Assembly (NCBI GenBank): GCA_964242415.1
Contig: CAXTAT010000012.1
Location: 62,001-126,000, forward strand
Reading direction: 5' to 3'
Source of the DNA: DASWOJ01 sp964242415
GTDB taxonomy: Bacteria; Pseudomonadota; Alphaproteobacteria; Acetobacterales; Acetobacteraceae
DNA: 64,000 nt
The position numbers and the translations under genes are program-made. Below are positions 16,120 through 25,039 of this stretch, piece by piece (within the stretch, counting starts at the first letter, position 1; every line of letters begins with the position of its first letter). The notes under the pieces were generated by a model. It saw only the letters and a program-made list of their open reading frames with translations. It ran no database searches and had not been told where the DNA came from.

Positions 16120-17694
16120 ATGAAACGCCGCACCTTGCTGACCGCTCCGGCGCTGCTGGCGCTGCCTTCCCTCGCGCGGGCGCAGGAGGGGCGGTTGCTG
16201 CGCTTCATCCCGCAGGCCGACCTGACGGTGCTGGACCCGATGTGGACCACCGCCTACGTCACCCGCAATCATGCCTTCATGGTGTACGACACGCTGTTCG
16301 GCCAGGACAGCCAGTACCGGCCCTCGCCGCAGATGCTGGAGTCGTTCGCAACCGAGGACGGCGGCAAGATTTGGGTGCTGCGCCTGCGCCCGGGCCTGCT
16401 GTTCCACGACGGGGAGCCGGTGCGGTCGCAGGACTGCATCGCCAGCCTGCGACGCTGGGGCAAGCGCGATGCCTTCGGCGGCGCGCTGCTGGCCGCGACC
16501 GACGAGCTGGCGCCGATCGATGACCGCACCTTCACCTTTCGCCTGCGCAAGCCGTTCCCGCTGCTGCCCAAGGCGCTGTCCAAGACGCCGCTGTACATGC
16601 CCGCCATCATGCCCGAGCGCATCGCCAAGACCGACCCGTTCACCCAGGTCACCGACATGACCGGCAGCGGACCCTACCGCTTCGTCGCCGGGGAGCGGGT
16701 GCCCGGCGCCCGCGCCGTGTATGAGCGATTTGCCAAGTACAAGCCGCGCGAGGACGGCGCCGCCGACTGGACCGCCGGCCCCAAGGTGGTCAACTTCGAC
16801 CGCGTCGAGTGGACCACCATCCCCGACCCGACCACCGCCGCCCAGGCGCTGATCAACGGCGAGCAGGACTGGTGGGACTACGCCACCGCCGACCTGATGC
16901 CCCTGCTGTCCGGCAGCCGCGGCGTGAAGGTGGTCGTGCAGGAGCCATCGGGCCAAATCCCCATCCTGCGGTTCAACCACCTGCAGCCGCCGTTCAACAA
17001 TCCCGCGATCCGCCGTGCCCTGCTCGGCGCCGTCAGCCAGCAGGATGTGGTGACCACCGTCGTCGGCGACGCGCCGGGCATGTCCCGCACCGGCGTCGGC
17101 TTCTTCTGCCCTGGCACCCCGATGGCCAGCAGCGTCGGCATGGAGGCGCTGACCAGCCCGCGCGACATGGACAAGGTGAAGCGCGACCTGAAGGACGCCG
17201 GCTACAACGGGGAGCGCGTGGTGCTGATGGCCGCCACCGATTTCCCGGTGCTGAAGGCGATGGCGGACGTAACGGCCGACATGATGCAGCGCGCCGGCAT
17301 GAACGTGGATTACGTCGCCACCGACTGGGGCAGCGTCGTCACCCGGCGCGCGAAGAAGGAGCCGGTGGAGCAGGGCGGCTGGAGCGCCTTCTGCACGGCG
17401 TGGGCCGGCACCGACCACCTGGACCCCTCCGGCCACTTGTCGCTGCGGGCCAATGGCGAGCAGGCGTGGATCGGCTGGCCCACCGACCTGCGCATCGAGC
17501 AGTTGCGCGACCAGTGGTTCGACGCCCCGGATGTGGCGTCCCAGGCGGCGCTGTGCGCGGAAATCCAGCGCGAGGCGTTCCAGTCCGTCCCCTACATCCC
17601 GATGGGCCAGTACTTGCAGCCGACGGCCTACCGGGCCGACCTGCAGGGCGTGTTGAACGGCTTTGCGCTGTTCTGGAACGTCAAGCGCGCATGA
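16120..17694 (+). CDS. peptide/nickel-type ABC substrate-binding protein, paralogue 1
   Basis: This 524-residue member of the SBP_bac_5 (DppA/OppA) family captures peptides or related ligands in the periplasm. It has a Tat-like leader, MKRRTLLTAPALLALPSLARAQ being split by the twin Arg at 3-4 and a likely cut after ARA. Family landmarks are LRPGLLFHDGEPVRSQD near 90, MPERIAKTDPF, GSGPYRF, and the lobe-closing FNHLQPPFNNPAIRRAL. ATG at 16120 follows GGAGG with good spacing. Its TGA overlaps an ATG that opens a duplicated short frame before the second paralogue. It is first in a run of three paralogues feeding the permeases at 21153 and 22091. Confidence 0.9.
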   Translation: MKRRTLLTAPALLALPSLARAQEGRLLRFIPQADLTVLDPMWTTAYVTRNHAFMVYDTLFGQDSQYRPSPQMLESFATEDGGKIWVLRLRPGLLFHDGEPVRSQDCIASLRRWGKRDAFGGALLAATDELAPIDDRTFTFRLRKPFPLLPKALSKTPLYMPAIMPERIAKTDPFTQVTDMTGSGPYRFVAGERVPGARAVYERFAKYKPREDGAADWTAGPKVVNFDRVEWTTIPDPTTAAQALINGEQDWWDYATADLMPLLSGSRGVKVVVQEPSGQIPILRFNHLQPPFNNPAIRRALLGAVSQQDVVTTVVGDAPGMSRTGVGFFCPGTPMASSVGMEALTSPRDMDKVKRDLKDAGYNGERVVLMAATDFPVLKAMADVTADMMQRAGMNVDYVATDWGSVVTRRAKKEPVEQGGWSAFCTAWAGTDHLDPSGHLSLRANGEQAWIGWPTDLRIEQLRDQWFDAPDVASQAALCAEIQREAFQSVPYIPMGQYLQPTAYRADLQGVLNGFALFWNVKRA

Positions 17695-17722
17695 TCGCCA
17701 ACGTCAAGCGCGCATGATCGCC
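17677..17722. repeat. perfect 23-bp tandem duplication spanning a stop/start junction
   Basis: Copies at 17677-17699 and 17700-17722 are identical and contain the end of paralogue 1 and the start of paralogue 2. The first copy holds an ATG at 17691 that overlaps the TGA of paralogue 1 and opens an eight-codon frame, MIANVKRA, whose TGA overlaps the ATG at 17714 of paralogue 2. The ancestral junction was evidently a simple ATGA overlap. Confidence 0.92.
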
Positions 17723-19297
17723 CGCAGGGGCGCGCTTGCCGGGGCGGCGGCCCTGGCAATGCCGTCCCTGGCGCGGGGCCAGAAAAATGGGGCTCCAGCG
17801 GGCGTGCTGCGGATGGCGCCGCAGGCCAACCTGGGGTCGCTCGATCCCATCTGGTCCACGGCCAACATCACCCGCAACCACGGCTTCATGATTTATGACA
17901 CGCTGTATGGCCTGACCGCCGGGTTGCAGCCGACGCCGCAGATGGCGGCTGGGCACCTGGTGCTGGACGAGGGGCGCGAGGTGCAGATCACCCTGCGCGA
18001 CGGCCTGGCGTTCCATGACGGCGAGCCGGTGCGGGCGGTGGACGCCGTGGCCAGCCTGCGCCGCTGGATGGCGCGCAACCCGTTCGGCCAGAAGCTGGCG
18101 ACGGTGGTGGACGAGCTGCAGCCGTTGAACGACCGCCAACTGTTGTTCCGGCTGTCCCGCCCGTTCCCGCTGCTGTTCAACGCCCTGGCCAGCACCAGCA
18201 CCCCGGCCTTCATCATGCCCGAGCGCGTGGCGGCCACCGACCCGTTCCGCCAGATCGACGACACCACCGGGTCCGGCCCGTTCCGCTTCAAGCGGGACGA
18301 GTTCAACTCCGGCAGCCTCGCCGTCTATGAGCGCAACCCGGCCTACTTGCCCGCAGATGGCCCGCCCAGCCTGACCGCCGGCGGCAAGGTCGTCCACTTC
18401 GACCGCGTGGAGTGGCGCATCATCCCCGACGCCGCCACCGCCTCCGCCGCGCTGCAGCAGGGCGAGATCGACTGGTTCGAGCAGCCACCGCCCGAGCTGC
18501 AAACCCTGCTGCGCCGGAGCCGCGGCATCACGGTCGAGGCCATCGACCCCCTGCCGCTGATGGGCGTGCTCCGCCTGAACCACCTGCACCCGCCGTTCGA
18601 CGACCCGGCCCTGCGCCGCGCCTTGCTGCCGGCGGTCAGCCAGGCAGACTTCATGACCGCCATCGTCGGCACCGATCCGGCCATGGTCCGCGACCCCGCC
18701 GGCGCCTTCACCCCGGGCACCACCTACGCGACCGAGGCCGGGCTGGAGCCGCTGCTGTCCCCGCGCAGCCTGGACGCCGCGCGTGCGGCGATGCGCGACG
18801 CCGGCTACACGGACCAGCCGATGCGGCTGATCGGACCCACCGACATCCTGGCCCCGGCCGCGCTGACCCAGGTGGCCGCCGACCTGTTCCACCGGCTGGG
18901 CTTCAACATGGACCTGGCGCTGTCCGACTGGGGCACCGTCATCTAGCGCCGGGCCAGCCAGGAGCCGGTGGAGCGCGGTGGCTGGTCGGCGCTGCTGACC
19001 AGCTTCACCAGCTACGACTTCCTCGACCCGGCGCTGCATCCCCTGGCCCGCGGCAACGGCGTGCAGGGCTGGCCCGGCTGGCCCACACTGCCGCGGCTGG
19101 AGGAGTTGCGCGACGCCTGGTTCGACGCGCCGGACCCCACCGCCCGCAAGGCGATCTGCGACGACATGCAACGCGTGGTGATCGCCGAGGTCGCCTGGGT
19201 GCCGGTCGGCGGCTACTTGTCGATGACGGCGCTGCGCCGCAACCTGGTCGGCCGAGTGAATGGGTTTGCCATCTTCTGGGGCTTGCGCCCAGAGTAG
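17714..19297 (+). pseudogene. peptide-type ABC substrate-binding protein, paralogue 2, broken by an in-frame amber codon
   Basis: The gene starts MIARRGALAGAAALAMPSLA (a Tat-like leader) and follows its paralogues for about 410 codons to DWGTVI. A TAG at 18944-18946 then interrupts it. The same frame continues without shift for another 117 codons (RRASQEPVERGGW to IFWGLRPE), matching the ends of the flanking paralogues, where the corresponding codons are ACC and GCG. A single substitution or a sequencing error is enough to explain it. The downstream part has a GTG at 18968 but no ribosome-binding site of note. Short tandem duplications flank both ends of the gene. Confidence 0.88.
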
Positions 19298-19326
19298 TCA
19301 TCTTCCGGGGCTTGCGCCCAGAGCAG
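19270..19326. repeat. imperfect 28/29-bp tandem duplication at the end of paralogue 2
   Basis: A 28-base unit at 19270-19297, which includes the last codons and TAG of the gene, recurs at 19299-19326 with two C/T differences. The second copy has CAG in place of the TAG. It is non-coding debris after the stop and indicates local slippage or unequal exchange. Confidence 0.88.
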
Positions 19327-19380
19327 CGGCAGGTTGGCCCGCGGATTGCAGGTTTTTCGCGGAATGCCTTGGATTAAGGA

Positions 19381-20976
19381 ATGAAAGCCATGAAGCGTCG
19401 CACCCTAATGGCCACTGGCGCCGCCGCCGCGGGCGGCCTGGCGATGCCGCGGCTGGCCCGGGCGCAGGACGCCCAGGTGCTGCGCTTCGTGCCGCAGGCC
19501 AACCTGTCCACCTTGGATTCCGTTGTCGGCACGCAGTACGTGGTCCGCAACGCCAGCGTGCTGATCTGGGACACGCTGTTCGGCGTCGATGCCAACCTGG
19601 ACCCCAAGCCGCAGATGGTCGAAGCCTGGGAGGCCACGGACGGCAACAAGACCTGGACGTTCAAGCTGCGGCCGGGCCTGCGCTTCCACGACAACACCCC
19701 CGTGCTGTCCCGCGACGTGGTGGCCAGCCTGTCGCGCTGGATGGTGCGCGACACCATGGGCCAGCGCATCAAGGCCACCCTGGTCGCCATCGAGGCCCCG
19801 GACGACCGCACGATCCGGCTGCGGCTGAACCGGCCGTTCCCCAAGATGCTGTTCGCCCTGGGCAAGAGCAACCCGCCGATGGCGGAGATCATGCCCGAGC
19901 GCATCGCCAAGACCGACCCGTTCATCCAGATCACCGAGTACGTCGGCTCCGGCCCGATGTCGTTCAAGCGCGACGAGTGGAACCCCGGCAGCAAGGCCGT
20001 CTTCGAGCGTTTCGCCGGGTACCAGCCCCGTGCCGAGGCCGGGGAATGGCTGTCGGGCGGCAAGCGCATGATGTTCGACCGCGTCGAGTGGCAGATCATG
20101 CCCGACGACGCCACCAAGGCCGCCGCGCTGCAGAACGGCGAGATCGACTGGTGGGAGAACCCGGTGCCCGACCTGGTGCCGCTGCTGAAGCGCAACCGCA
20201 ACATCAACGTCGATATCGCTGATCCCCTGGGCAACATCGGCTCGTTCCGCATGAACCACCTGCAGCCGCCGTTCAACGACGTGCGGGTGCGGCGCGCGGT
20301 GATGATGGCGCTGGACCAGGAGGACTACATGCGCTCCCTCGTCGGCGAGGACGACGCGCTGTGGAAGCGCAACGCCAGCTACTTCACGCCGGGCACCCCG
20401 ACGTGGAGCGACGCGGGGGGCGAAATCCTGACGGGGCCGCGCCGATACGACGAGGCGAAGCGGCTGCTGGCCGAGGCCGGCTACAACGGCGAGCCAGTGG
20501 TGCTGATGGTCGCCACCGACGTGCAGATCACCAAGGCGCAGGGCGACGTGACGGCGGACCTGCTAGGCAAGATCGGCATGAAGGTCGATTACCAGGCGCT
20601 GGACTGGGGCACCGTGGGCGCGCGCCGGGCCAAGAAGGACCCGGTGAGCCAGGGCGGCTGGAACATTTTTCATACGTGGCACGCCGGGGCGGACTGCATC
20701 AACCCGGCACCGTACACCGGGCTGGACTGCGGCGGCGACAAGGCATGGTTCGGCTGGCCGAAGTCGGATGCGGTGGAGGCGCTGATCGGCGAGTGGTTCG
20801 ACGCGCCGGACCTGCCGGCGGAAAAGGCGGCGATGGCGGCGATCAACAAGGCGTCGATGCAGTTCGTCACCTATGCGCCAACCGGCTTCTTCCTGCAGTA
20901 CCAGGCGTGGCGCAAGAACGTCAGCGGCATCGTCAAGGCGCCGTTCCCGGTATTCTGGGGCGTGCAGAAGACCTAG
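19381..20976 (+). CDS. peptide/nickel-type ABC substrate-binding protein, paralogue 3
   Basis: This 531-residue SBP_bac_5 protein is similar over its whole length to the two genes before it. It has the Tat-like KRRTLMATG leader with likely cleavage after LARAQ, LRPGLRFHDNTPVLSRD near 100, MPERIAKTDPFIQ, and MNHLQPPFNDVRVRRAV. ATG at 19381 follows AAGGA; a second ATG at 19390 is a possible alternative. It is 176 bases ahead of the permease genes, with a dispersed repeat in between. This paralogue is the one closest to the permeases and is intact. Confidence 0.9.
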   Translation: MKAMKRRTLMATGAAAAGGLAMPRLARAQDAQVLRFVPQANLSTLDSVVGTQYVVRNASVLIWDTLFGVDANLDPKPQMVEAWEATDGNKTWTFKLRPGLRFHDNTPVLSRDVVASLSRWMVRDTMGQRIKATLVAIEAPDDRTIRLRLNRPFPKMLFALGKSNPPMAEIMPERIAKTDPFIQITEYVGSGPMSFKRDEWNPGSKAVFERFAGYQPRAEAGEWLSGGKRMMFDRVEWQIMPDDATKAAALQNGEIDWWENPVPDLVPLLKRNRNINVDIADPLGNIGSFRMNHLQPPFNDVRVRRAVMMALDQEDYMRSLVGEDDALWKRNASYFTPGTPTWSDAGGEILTGPRRYDEAKRLLAEAGYNGEPVVLMVATDVQITKAQGDVTADLLGKIGMKVDYQALDWGTVGARRAKKDPVSQGGWNIFHTWHAGADCINPAPYTGLDCGGDKAWFGWPKSDAVEALIGEWFDAPDLPAEKAAMAAINKASMQFVTYAPTGFFLQYQAWRKNVSGIVKAPFPVFWGVQKT

Positions 20977-21003
20977 CGCGATGGCGGCCCAAACCCCGAA
21001 GCC

Positions 21004-21115
21004 CCGTCATTGCGAGCCGGCTTCGGCGCGGCAATCCAGCGGGCGCGCGCACTGCTGCCGGGTCCGCGCGCCCCTGGAGCGCCGCGTCGCCGCGCTCCTC
21101 GCAACCACGATGGCG
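21004..21115. repeat. GTCATTGCGAGCC inverted repeat, degenerate copy 2 inside the transporter operon
   Basis: The left end is CGTCATTGCGAGCCGG followed by CGCGGCAATCCAG. The right end is a decayed complement (CCCCTGGAGCG, then GCTCCTCGCAACCACGATGG). It fills the gap between the last binding-protein gene and the first permease gene and could trim or stabilise the mRNA at that point; that is an inference. Confidence 0.65.
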
Positions 21116-21152
21116 GAGATGATGACGATGGCCGAGACGAGGCGCTGAACCG

Positions 21153-22094
21153 ATGCTGGGATACCTGCTCCGCCGCATTCTCTCGACCATCCCGGTCATG
21201 GCCGTGGTCGCGCTGTTCGTGTTCAGCCTGCTGTACATCGCCCCCGGTGACCCGGCCGCGATCATCGCCGGCGACCAAGCGACACCGGCCGACGTGGAGC
21301 GCATCCGCGCCGGGCTGGGGCTGGACCGGCCGTTCCTGATCCGCTTCGGCGAGTGGGCGTGGCATGTGCTGAACGGCGACCTCGGCACCTCGATCTTCAC
21401 CAACCTGCCGGTGACGCACATGATCGCGCAGCGGCTGGAGCCGACGATCTCGCTGATGCTGCTGACCTTGATCCTGTCTATCGGCATCGCGGTGCCGATG
21501 GGCGTGCTGGCGGCATGGAACCATGGCACCTGGATCGACCGCTTCATCATGATCTTCGCGGTGCTGGGCTTCTCGATCCCGGTGTTCGTGGTGGGCTACC
21601 TGCTGGCCTACGTGTTCGCGCTGCAGCTCGACTGGTTCCCGGTGCAGGGCTACACGCCACTGTCGCGCGGGGTGGGGCCGTGGCTGAACAACCTGGTGCT
21701 GCCGTCGGTGGCCTTGGGCGGCGTCTATATCGCGCTGATCGCCCGCATCACCCGGGCGACGATGCTAGAGGTGCTGAGCCAGGACTACATACGCACCGCC
21801 AAGGCCAAGGGCGTCGGCAGCCGCACCGTGCTGTTCCTGCACGCGCTGAAGAATGCCGCCGTGCCCATCGTCACGGTGATCGGCCTGGGCGTCGCGCTGC
21901 TGATCGGCGGGGCCGTGGTGACCGAGAGCGTGTTCGCCATCCCCGGGCTGGGCCGGCTGGTGGTGGATGCCATCCTGCGGCGGGACTACCCGGTGATCCA
22001 GGGCGTCGTGCTGCTGTTCAGCTTCGTCTATGTGCTCGTCAACCTCGGGGTTGACCTGCTCTACACCGTCTTCGACCCGAGGATACGGCTATGA
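21153..22094 (+). CDS. Dpp/Opp-type ABC permease, DppB class
   Basis: This 313-residue inner membrane permease has six predicted helices. It has the DppB N-terminus MLGYLLRRILSTIPVMAVVA and the PGDPA loop after helix 1. The EAA loop, LSQDYIRTAKAKGVGSRTVL near 208-227, contacts the ATPases. It forms a heterodimer with the next gene. ATG at 21153 is the only start consistent with the RR-rich amphipathic N-terminus. Its TGA overlaps the next ATG (ATGA). Confidence 0.93.
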   Translation: MLGYLLRRILSTIPVMAVVALFVFSLLYIAPGDPAAIIAGDQATPADVERIRAGLGLDRPFLIRFGEWAWHVLNGDLGTSIFTNLPVTHMIAQRLEPTISLMLLTLILSIGIAVPMGVLAAWNHGTWIDRFIMIFAVLGFSIPVFVVGYLLAYVFALQLDWFPVQGYTPLSRGVGPWLNNLVLPSVALGGVYIALIARITRATMLEVLSQDYIRTAKAKGVGSRTVLFLHALKNAAVPIVTVIGLGVALLIGGAVVTESVFAIPGLGRLVVDAILRRDYPVIQGVVLLFSFVYVLVNLGVDLLYTVFDPRIRL

Positions 22095-23026
22095 GCACCA
22101 CCACCCTGCCAGACCTGCCCGTCGCCACGGCGCTGCAGCCGCATGTCACGCCGGCCGCGCCCATGCCGGACGTGCTGCCGGCGGTGCGCCCGCGCGGGCG
22201 GCTGCGGACGTTCATCCGGCGCTATCCCACGATCTTCGCCGGCGGGCTGCTGCTCGCGCTGATCCTGTTCATCGCCGTCGCGGCGCCGCTGCTGTGGACG
22301 GTGGACCCGACGGCGCTCGCCCCGGCCAAGCGCACCCGGCCGCCCTCGGCGCTGTATTGGTTCGGCACCGACATGCTGGGCCGGGACGTTTACTCCCGCG
22401 TGCTGTACGGCGCGCGGGTGTCGCTCATCGTCGGCTTCTCCGTCGCCGCGCTGGCCTCGGCCATCGGCATGGCCATCGGGCTGGTCTCCGGCTTCGTGCG
22501 CTGGCTGGACGCGGTGATCATGCGGATCATGGACGGGCTGATGAGCATCCCCCCCATCCTGCTGGCCATCGCGCTGATGGCGCTGACCCGCGGCAGCGTC
22601 GGCAATGTGGTGACGGCCATCACCATCGCCGAAATCCCCCGCGTCTCGCGCCTGGTGCGCGGCGTGGTGCTGTCCTTGCGCGAGCAGCCCTACGTCGAGG
22701 CCGCCGTCGCCTCCGGCACCCGGGTGCCGCTGATCATCTGGCGGCATATCGTGCCCAACACGCTGGCGCCGATCATCGTGCAGGCGACCTACATCTGCGC
22801 GTCGGCGATGATCACCGAGGCCATCCTGTCCTTCATCGGCGCCGGCACCCCGCCGATCATCCCGAGCTGGGGCAACATCATGGCCGAGGGCCGGGCCTTG
22901 TGGCAGGTGAAGCCATACATCGTGTTCTTCCCGGCGGTGTTCCTGTCGCTCACGGTGCTGTCGGTGAACCTGCTCGGCGACGGCCTGCGCGACGCGCTGG
23001 ACCCGCGCATGGCGAAGAAGGTCTGA
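22091..23026 (+). CDS. Dpp/Opp-type ABC permease, DppC class
   Basis: This 311-residue permease has a cytoplasmic Ala/Pro-rich N-terminus of about 45 residues, helix 1 near 47-70, then the DppC landmark FGTDMLGRDVYSRVLYGARVSL at 95-116 (quoted here from F95). The EAA-like loop lies in REQPYVEAAVASGTRVPLII. It pairs with the DppB-class gene with which it overlaps by four bases. Four bases separate it from the ATPase gene that follows. Confidence 0.93.
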   Translation: MSTTTLPDLPVATALQPHVTPAAPMPDVLPAVRPRGRLRTFIRRYPTIFAGGLLLALILFIAVAAPLLWTVDPTALAPAKRTRPPSALYWFGTDMLGRDVYSRVLYGARVSLIVGFSVAALASAIGMAIGLVSGFVRWLDAVIMRIMDGLMSIPPILLAIALMALTRGSVGNVVTAITIAEIPRVSRLVRGVVLSLREQPYVEAAVASGTRVPLIIWRHIVPNTLAPIIVQATYICASAMITEAILSFIGAGTPPIIPSWGNIMAEGRALWQVKPYIVFFPAVFLSLTVLSVNLLGDGLRDALDPRMAKKV

Positions 23027-23030
23027 CGCG

Positions 23031-24032
23031 ATGGCCCTGCTCGAAGTGGACCGCCTGCAGACGCATTTCGGCACCCTGGACGGCGTGGTACGCGCGGTGG
23101 AGGGGCTGAGCTTCCACATCGACGCCGGGGAAACCCTGGCCATCGTGGGCGAGAGCGGCTGCGGCAAGTCCGTCACCAGCATGAGCATCCTGCGGCTGAT
23201 CCAGGAGCCTCCCGGCCGCATCGCCGGGGAGATCAGGTTCCAGGGGCGCGACCTGCTGCGGCTGCCGGAGGCCGAGATGCGCAAGCTGCGCGGCAACGAC
23301 ATCAGCATGATCTTCCAGGAACCGATGACCAGCCTGAACCCGGTGCTGACCATCGGCCGCCAGATCGGCGAGACCCTGCGCCTGCACCAGGGCCTGAACG
23401 CCCGCCAGGCCGAGGCCCGCGCCGTCGAGATGCTGACCCTGGTGGGCATCCCCGCCCCGGAGCGCCGGGTGCGCGAGTACCCGCACCAGCAGTCCGGCGG
23501 GATGCGGCAGCGGGTGATGATCGCCATGGCGCTGGCCTGCAACCCCAAGCTGCTGATCGCCGACGAACCCACCACGGCGCTGGATGTCACGATCCAGGCG
23601 CAGATCCTGGACCTGATGCGCGACCTCAAGACGCGCATCGGCTCGGCCATCCTGCTGATCACCCACGACCTCGGCGTGGTGGCGGAGATGGCGCAGCGCG
23701 TTGTCGTCATGTACGCCGGGCGCAAGGTGGAGGAGGCGGCGGTGGGCGAAATCTTCGCCAACCCGCAGCACCCGTACACACGCGGCCTGCTGGGCGCGGT
23801 GCCGAAACTAGGCTCGTCGCTGTCCACCCAAGGCCGCAGCAAGCTGGCCGAAATCCCCGGCCTGGTGCCGTCGCTGCGCAAGCCGATCATCGGCTGCGCC
23901 TTCGCCGGGCGATGCCAGAGCGCCACCGACCTGTGCCGCACCGTCGCCCCCGCCGTCGAGCAGAAGCGCCCCGGCCACAGCGTCGCCTGCCACTACGCCG
24001 AATATGCCATGCCGGCCGGGATGGCCGCATGA
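23031..24032 (+). CDS. Dpp/Opp-type ABC ATPase, DppD class
   Basis: This 333-residue ATPase has Walker A GESGCGKS at 40-47, the Q-loop FQEPMTSLNP, signature SGGMRQRV, Walker B LLIADEPTTALD and the switch His in LLITHDLG. The C-terminal Cys-rich tail of Dpp/Opp ATPases (CAFAGRC and CRTVAP, then ACHY) is present; in relatives such cysteines bind an iron-sulphur cluster or zinc. ATG at 23031 follows CTGACGCG with no strong ribosome-binding site, so translation may depend on the upstream gene. It overlaps the next ATPase by ATGA. Confidence 0.93.
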   Translation: MALLEVDRLQTHFGTLDGVVRAVEGLSFHIDAGETLAIVGESGCGKSVTSMSILRLIQEPPGRIAGEIRFQGRDLLRLPEAEMRKLRGNDISMIFQEPMTSLNPVLTIGRQIGETLRLHQGLNARQAEARAVEMLTLVGIPAPERRVREYPHQQSGGMRQRVMIAMALACNPKLLIADEPTTALDVTIQAQILDLMRDLKTRIGSAILLITHDLGVVAEMAQRVVVMYAGRKVEEAAVGEIFANPQHPYTRGLLGAVPKLGSSLSTQGRSKLAEIPGLVPSLRKPIIGCAFAGRCQSATDLCRTVAPAVEQKRPGHSVACHYAEYAMPAGMAA

Positions 24033-25039
24033 GCAAGCCGGTGCCGCTGCTGGAGGTGATGGCGCTGAAGAAGCACTTCCCCCTGCGCGGCGGCCTGCTG
24101 GGCGGCGTCACCGGGCAGGTCTATGCGGTGGACGGCGTGTCGTTCCACATCGACCGCGGCGAGACCCTGTCCCTGGTCGGCGAAAGCGGCTGCGGCAAGA
24201 GCACCGTCGGCAAGACGATCCTGCGCCTGGTCGATCCCACGGACGGCGAGGTCTGGCTGGACGGCAAGCGGATCGACAACCTGCCCACCAGCCAGCTTCG
24301 CCCGCTGCGCCAGCGCGTCCAGGTGGTGTTCCAGGACCCGTTCAGCAGCCTGAACCCCCGCATGCGCGTGGGCGACATCATCGCCGAGCCCCTCCGCAAC
24401 TTCGGCCTGACCAGCAACGCCTCCGAGCTGCAGGACCGCGTCGCCAAGCTGATGGACACCGTGCGCCTGCCGCGCGACGCCATGCGCCGCTTCCCGCACG
24501 AGTTCAGCGGCGGCCAACGCCAGCGCATCGGCATCGCCCGCGCCCTGGCGCCTGGCGCGGACCTGATCATCTGCGACGAGGCGGTATCGGCGCTGGACGT
24601 ATCGGTGAAGGCGCAGATCGTCAATCTGCTGTCCGACCTGCAGGACGAGCTGGGCCTCGCCCTGCTGTTCATCAGCCACGACCTGGCCATCGTCGAGCAC
24701 CTGACGCACCGGGTGGCCGTCATGTACCTGGGCAAGATCGTCGAGGTCGCCGACCGCCGCACCCTGTTCGCCGCCCCGCGCCACCCCTACACCCGCGCGC
24801 TGCTGTCGGCGGTGCCGGTGCCCGATCCCCTGGCCCGGCGCGACCGCGTCATCCTGACCGGCGACGTGCCCAGCCCGATCAACCCGCCCAGCGGCTGCCG
24901 CTTCCACACGCGCTGCCCCTACGTGTTCGACCGCTGCCGGACCGAGGAACCGGTGCTGCGCGATGTCGGCGGGGGGCAGAAAGCGGCGTGCCACCTGGAC
25001 GCGCTGCCGGAGCTGCACGTCCTGCCGGCGGCGGCGTAG
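24029..25039 (+). CDS. Dpp/Opp-type ABC ATPase, DppF class
   Basis: This 336-residue partner ATPase has Walker A GESGCGKS near 51-58, FQDPFSSLNPRMRVGD, signature SGGQRQRIGIA and a Walker B in which the usual LDEPVSALD reads CDEAVSALD (Ala for Pro). The C-terminal Cys motif CRFHTRCPYVFDRC is intact. ATG at 24029 is in ATGA with the DppD-class stop. It closes the first transporter operon. About 295 bases of non-coding DNA with no recognisable feature follow, to 25334. Confidence 0.92.
   Translation: MSKPVPLLEVMALKKHFPLRGGLLGGVTGQVYAVDGVSFHIDRGETLSLVGESGCGKSTVGKTILRLVDPTDGEVWLDGKRIDNLPTSQLRPLRQRVQVVFQDPFSSLNPRMRVGDIIAEPLRNFGLTSNASELQDRVAKLMDTVRLPRDAMRRFPHEFSGGQRQRIGIARALAPGADLIICDEAVSALDVSVKAQIVNLLSDLQDELGLALLFISHDLAIVEHLTHRVAVMYLGKIVEVADRRTLFAAPRHPYTRALLSAVPVPDPLARRDRVILTGDVPSPINPPSGCRFHTRCPYVFDRCRTEEPVLRDVGGGQKAACHLDALPELHVLPAAA

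Noticed and set aside
18944..18946. TAG read as pyrrolysine
   Set aside because: There is no reason to expect pyrrolysine machinery in this group, the family has no such residue, and both paralogues have ordinary codons there.
17681..19171. Long leftward frame opposite the second binding-protein gene
   Set aside because: Its existence does not rescue the amber-containing gene; it is a His/Gln/Arg-rich shadow.
21010..21339. Rightward frame running from the repeat into the permease gene
   Set aside because: Its first part is the GTCATTGCGAGCC repeat in translation; the permease frame is the real one.
22061..23941. 626-codon leftward frame through the permease and ATPase genes
   Set aside because: No recognisable domains, and it opposes two motif-complete ABC genes.
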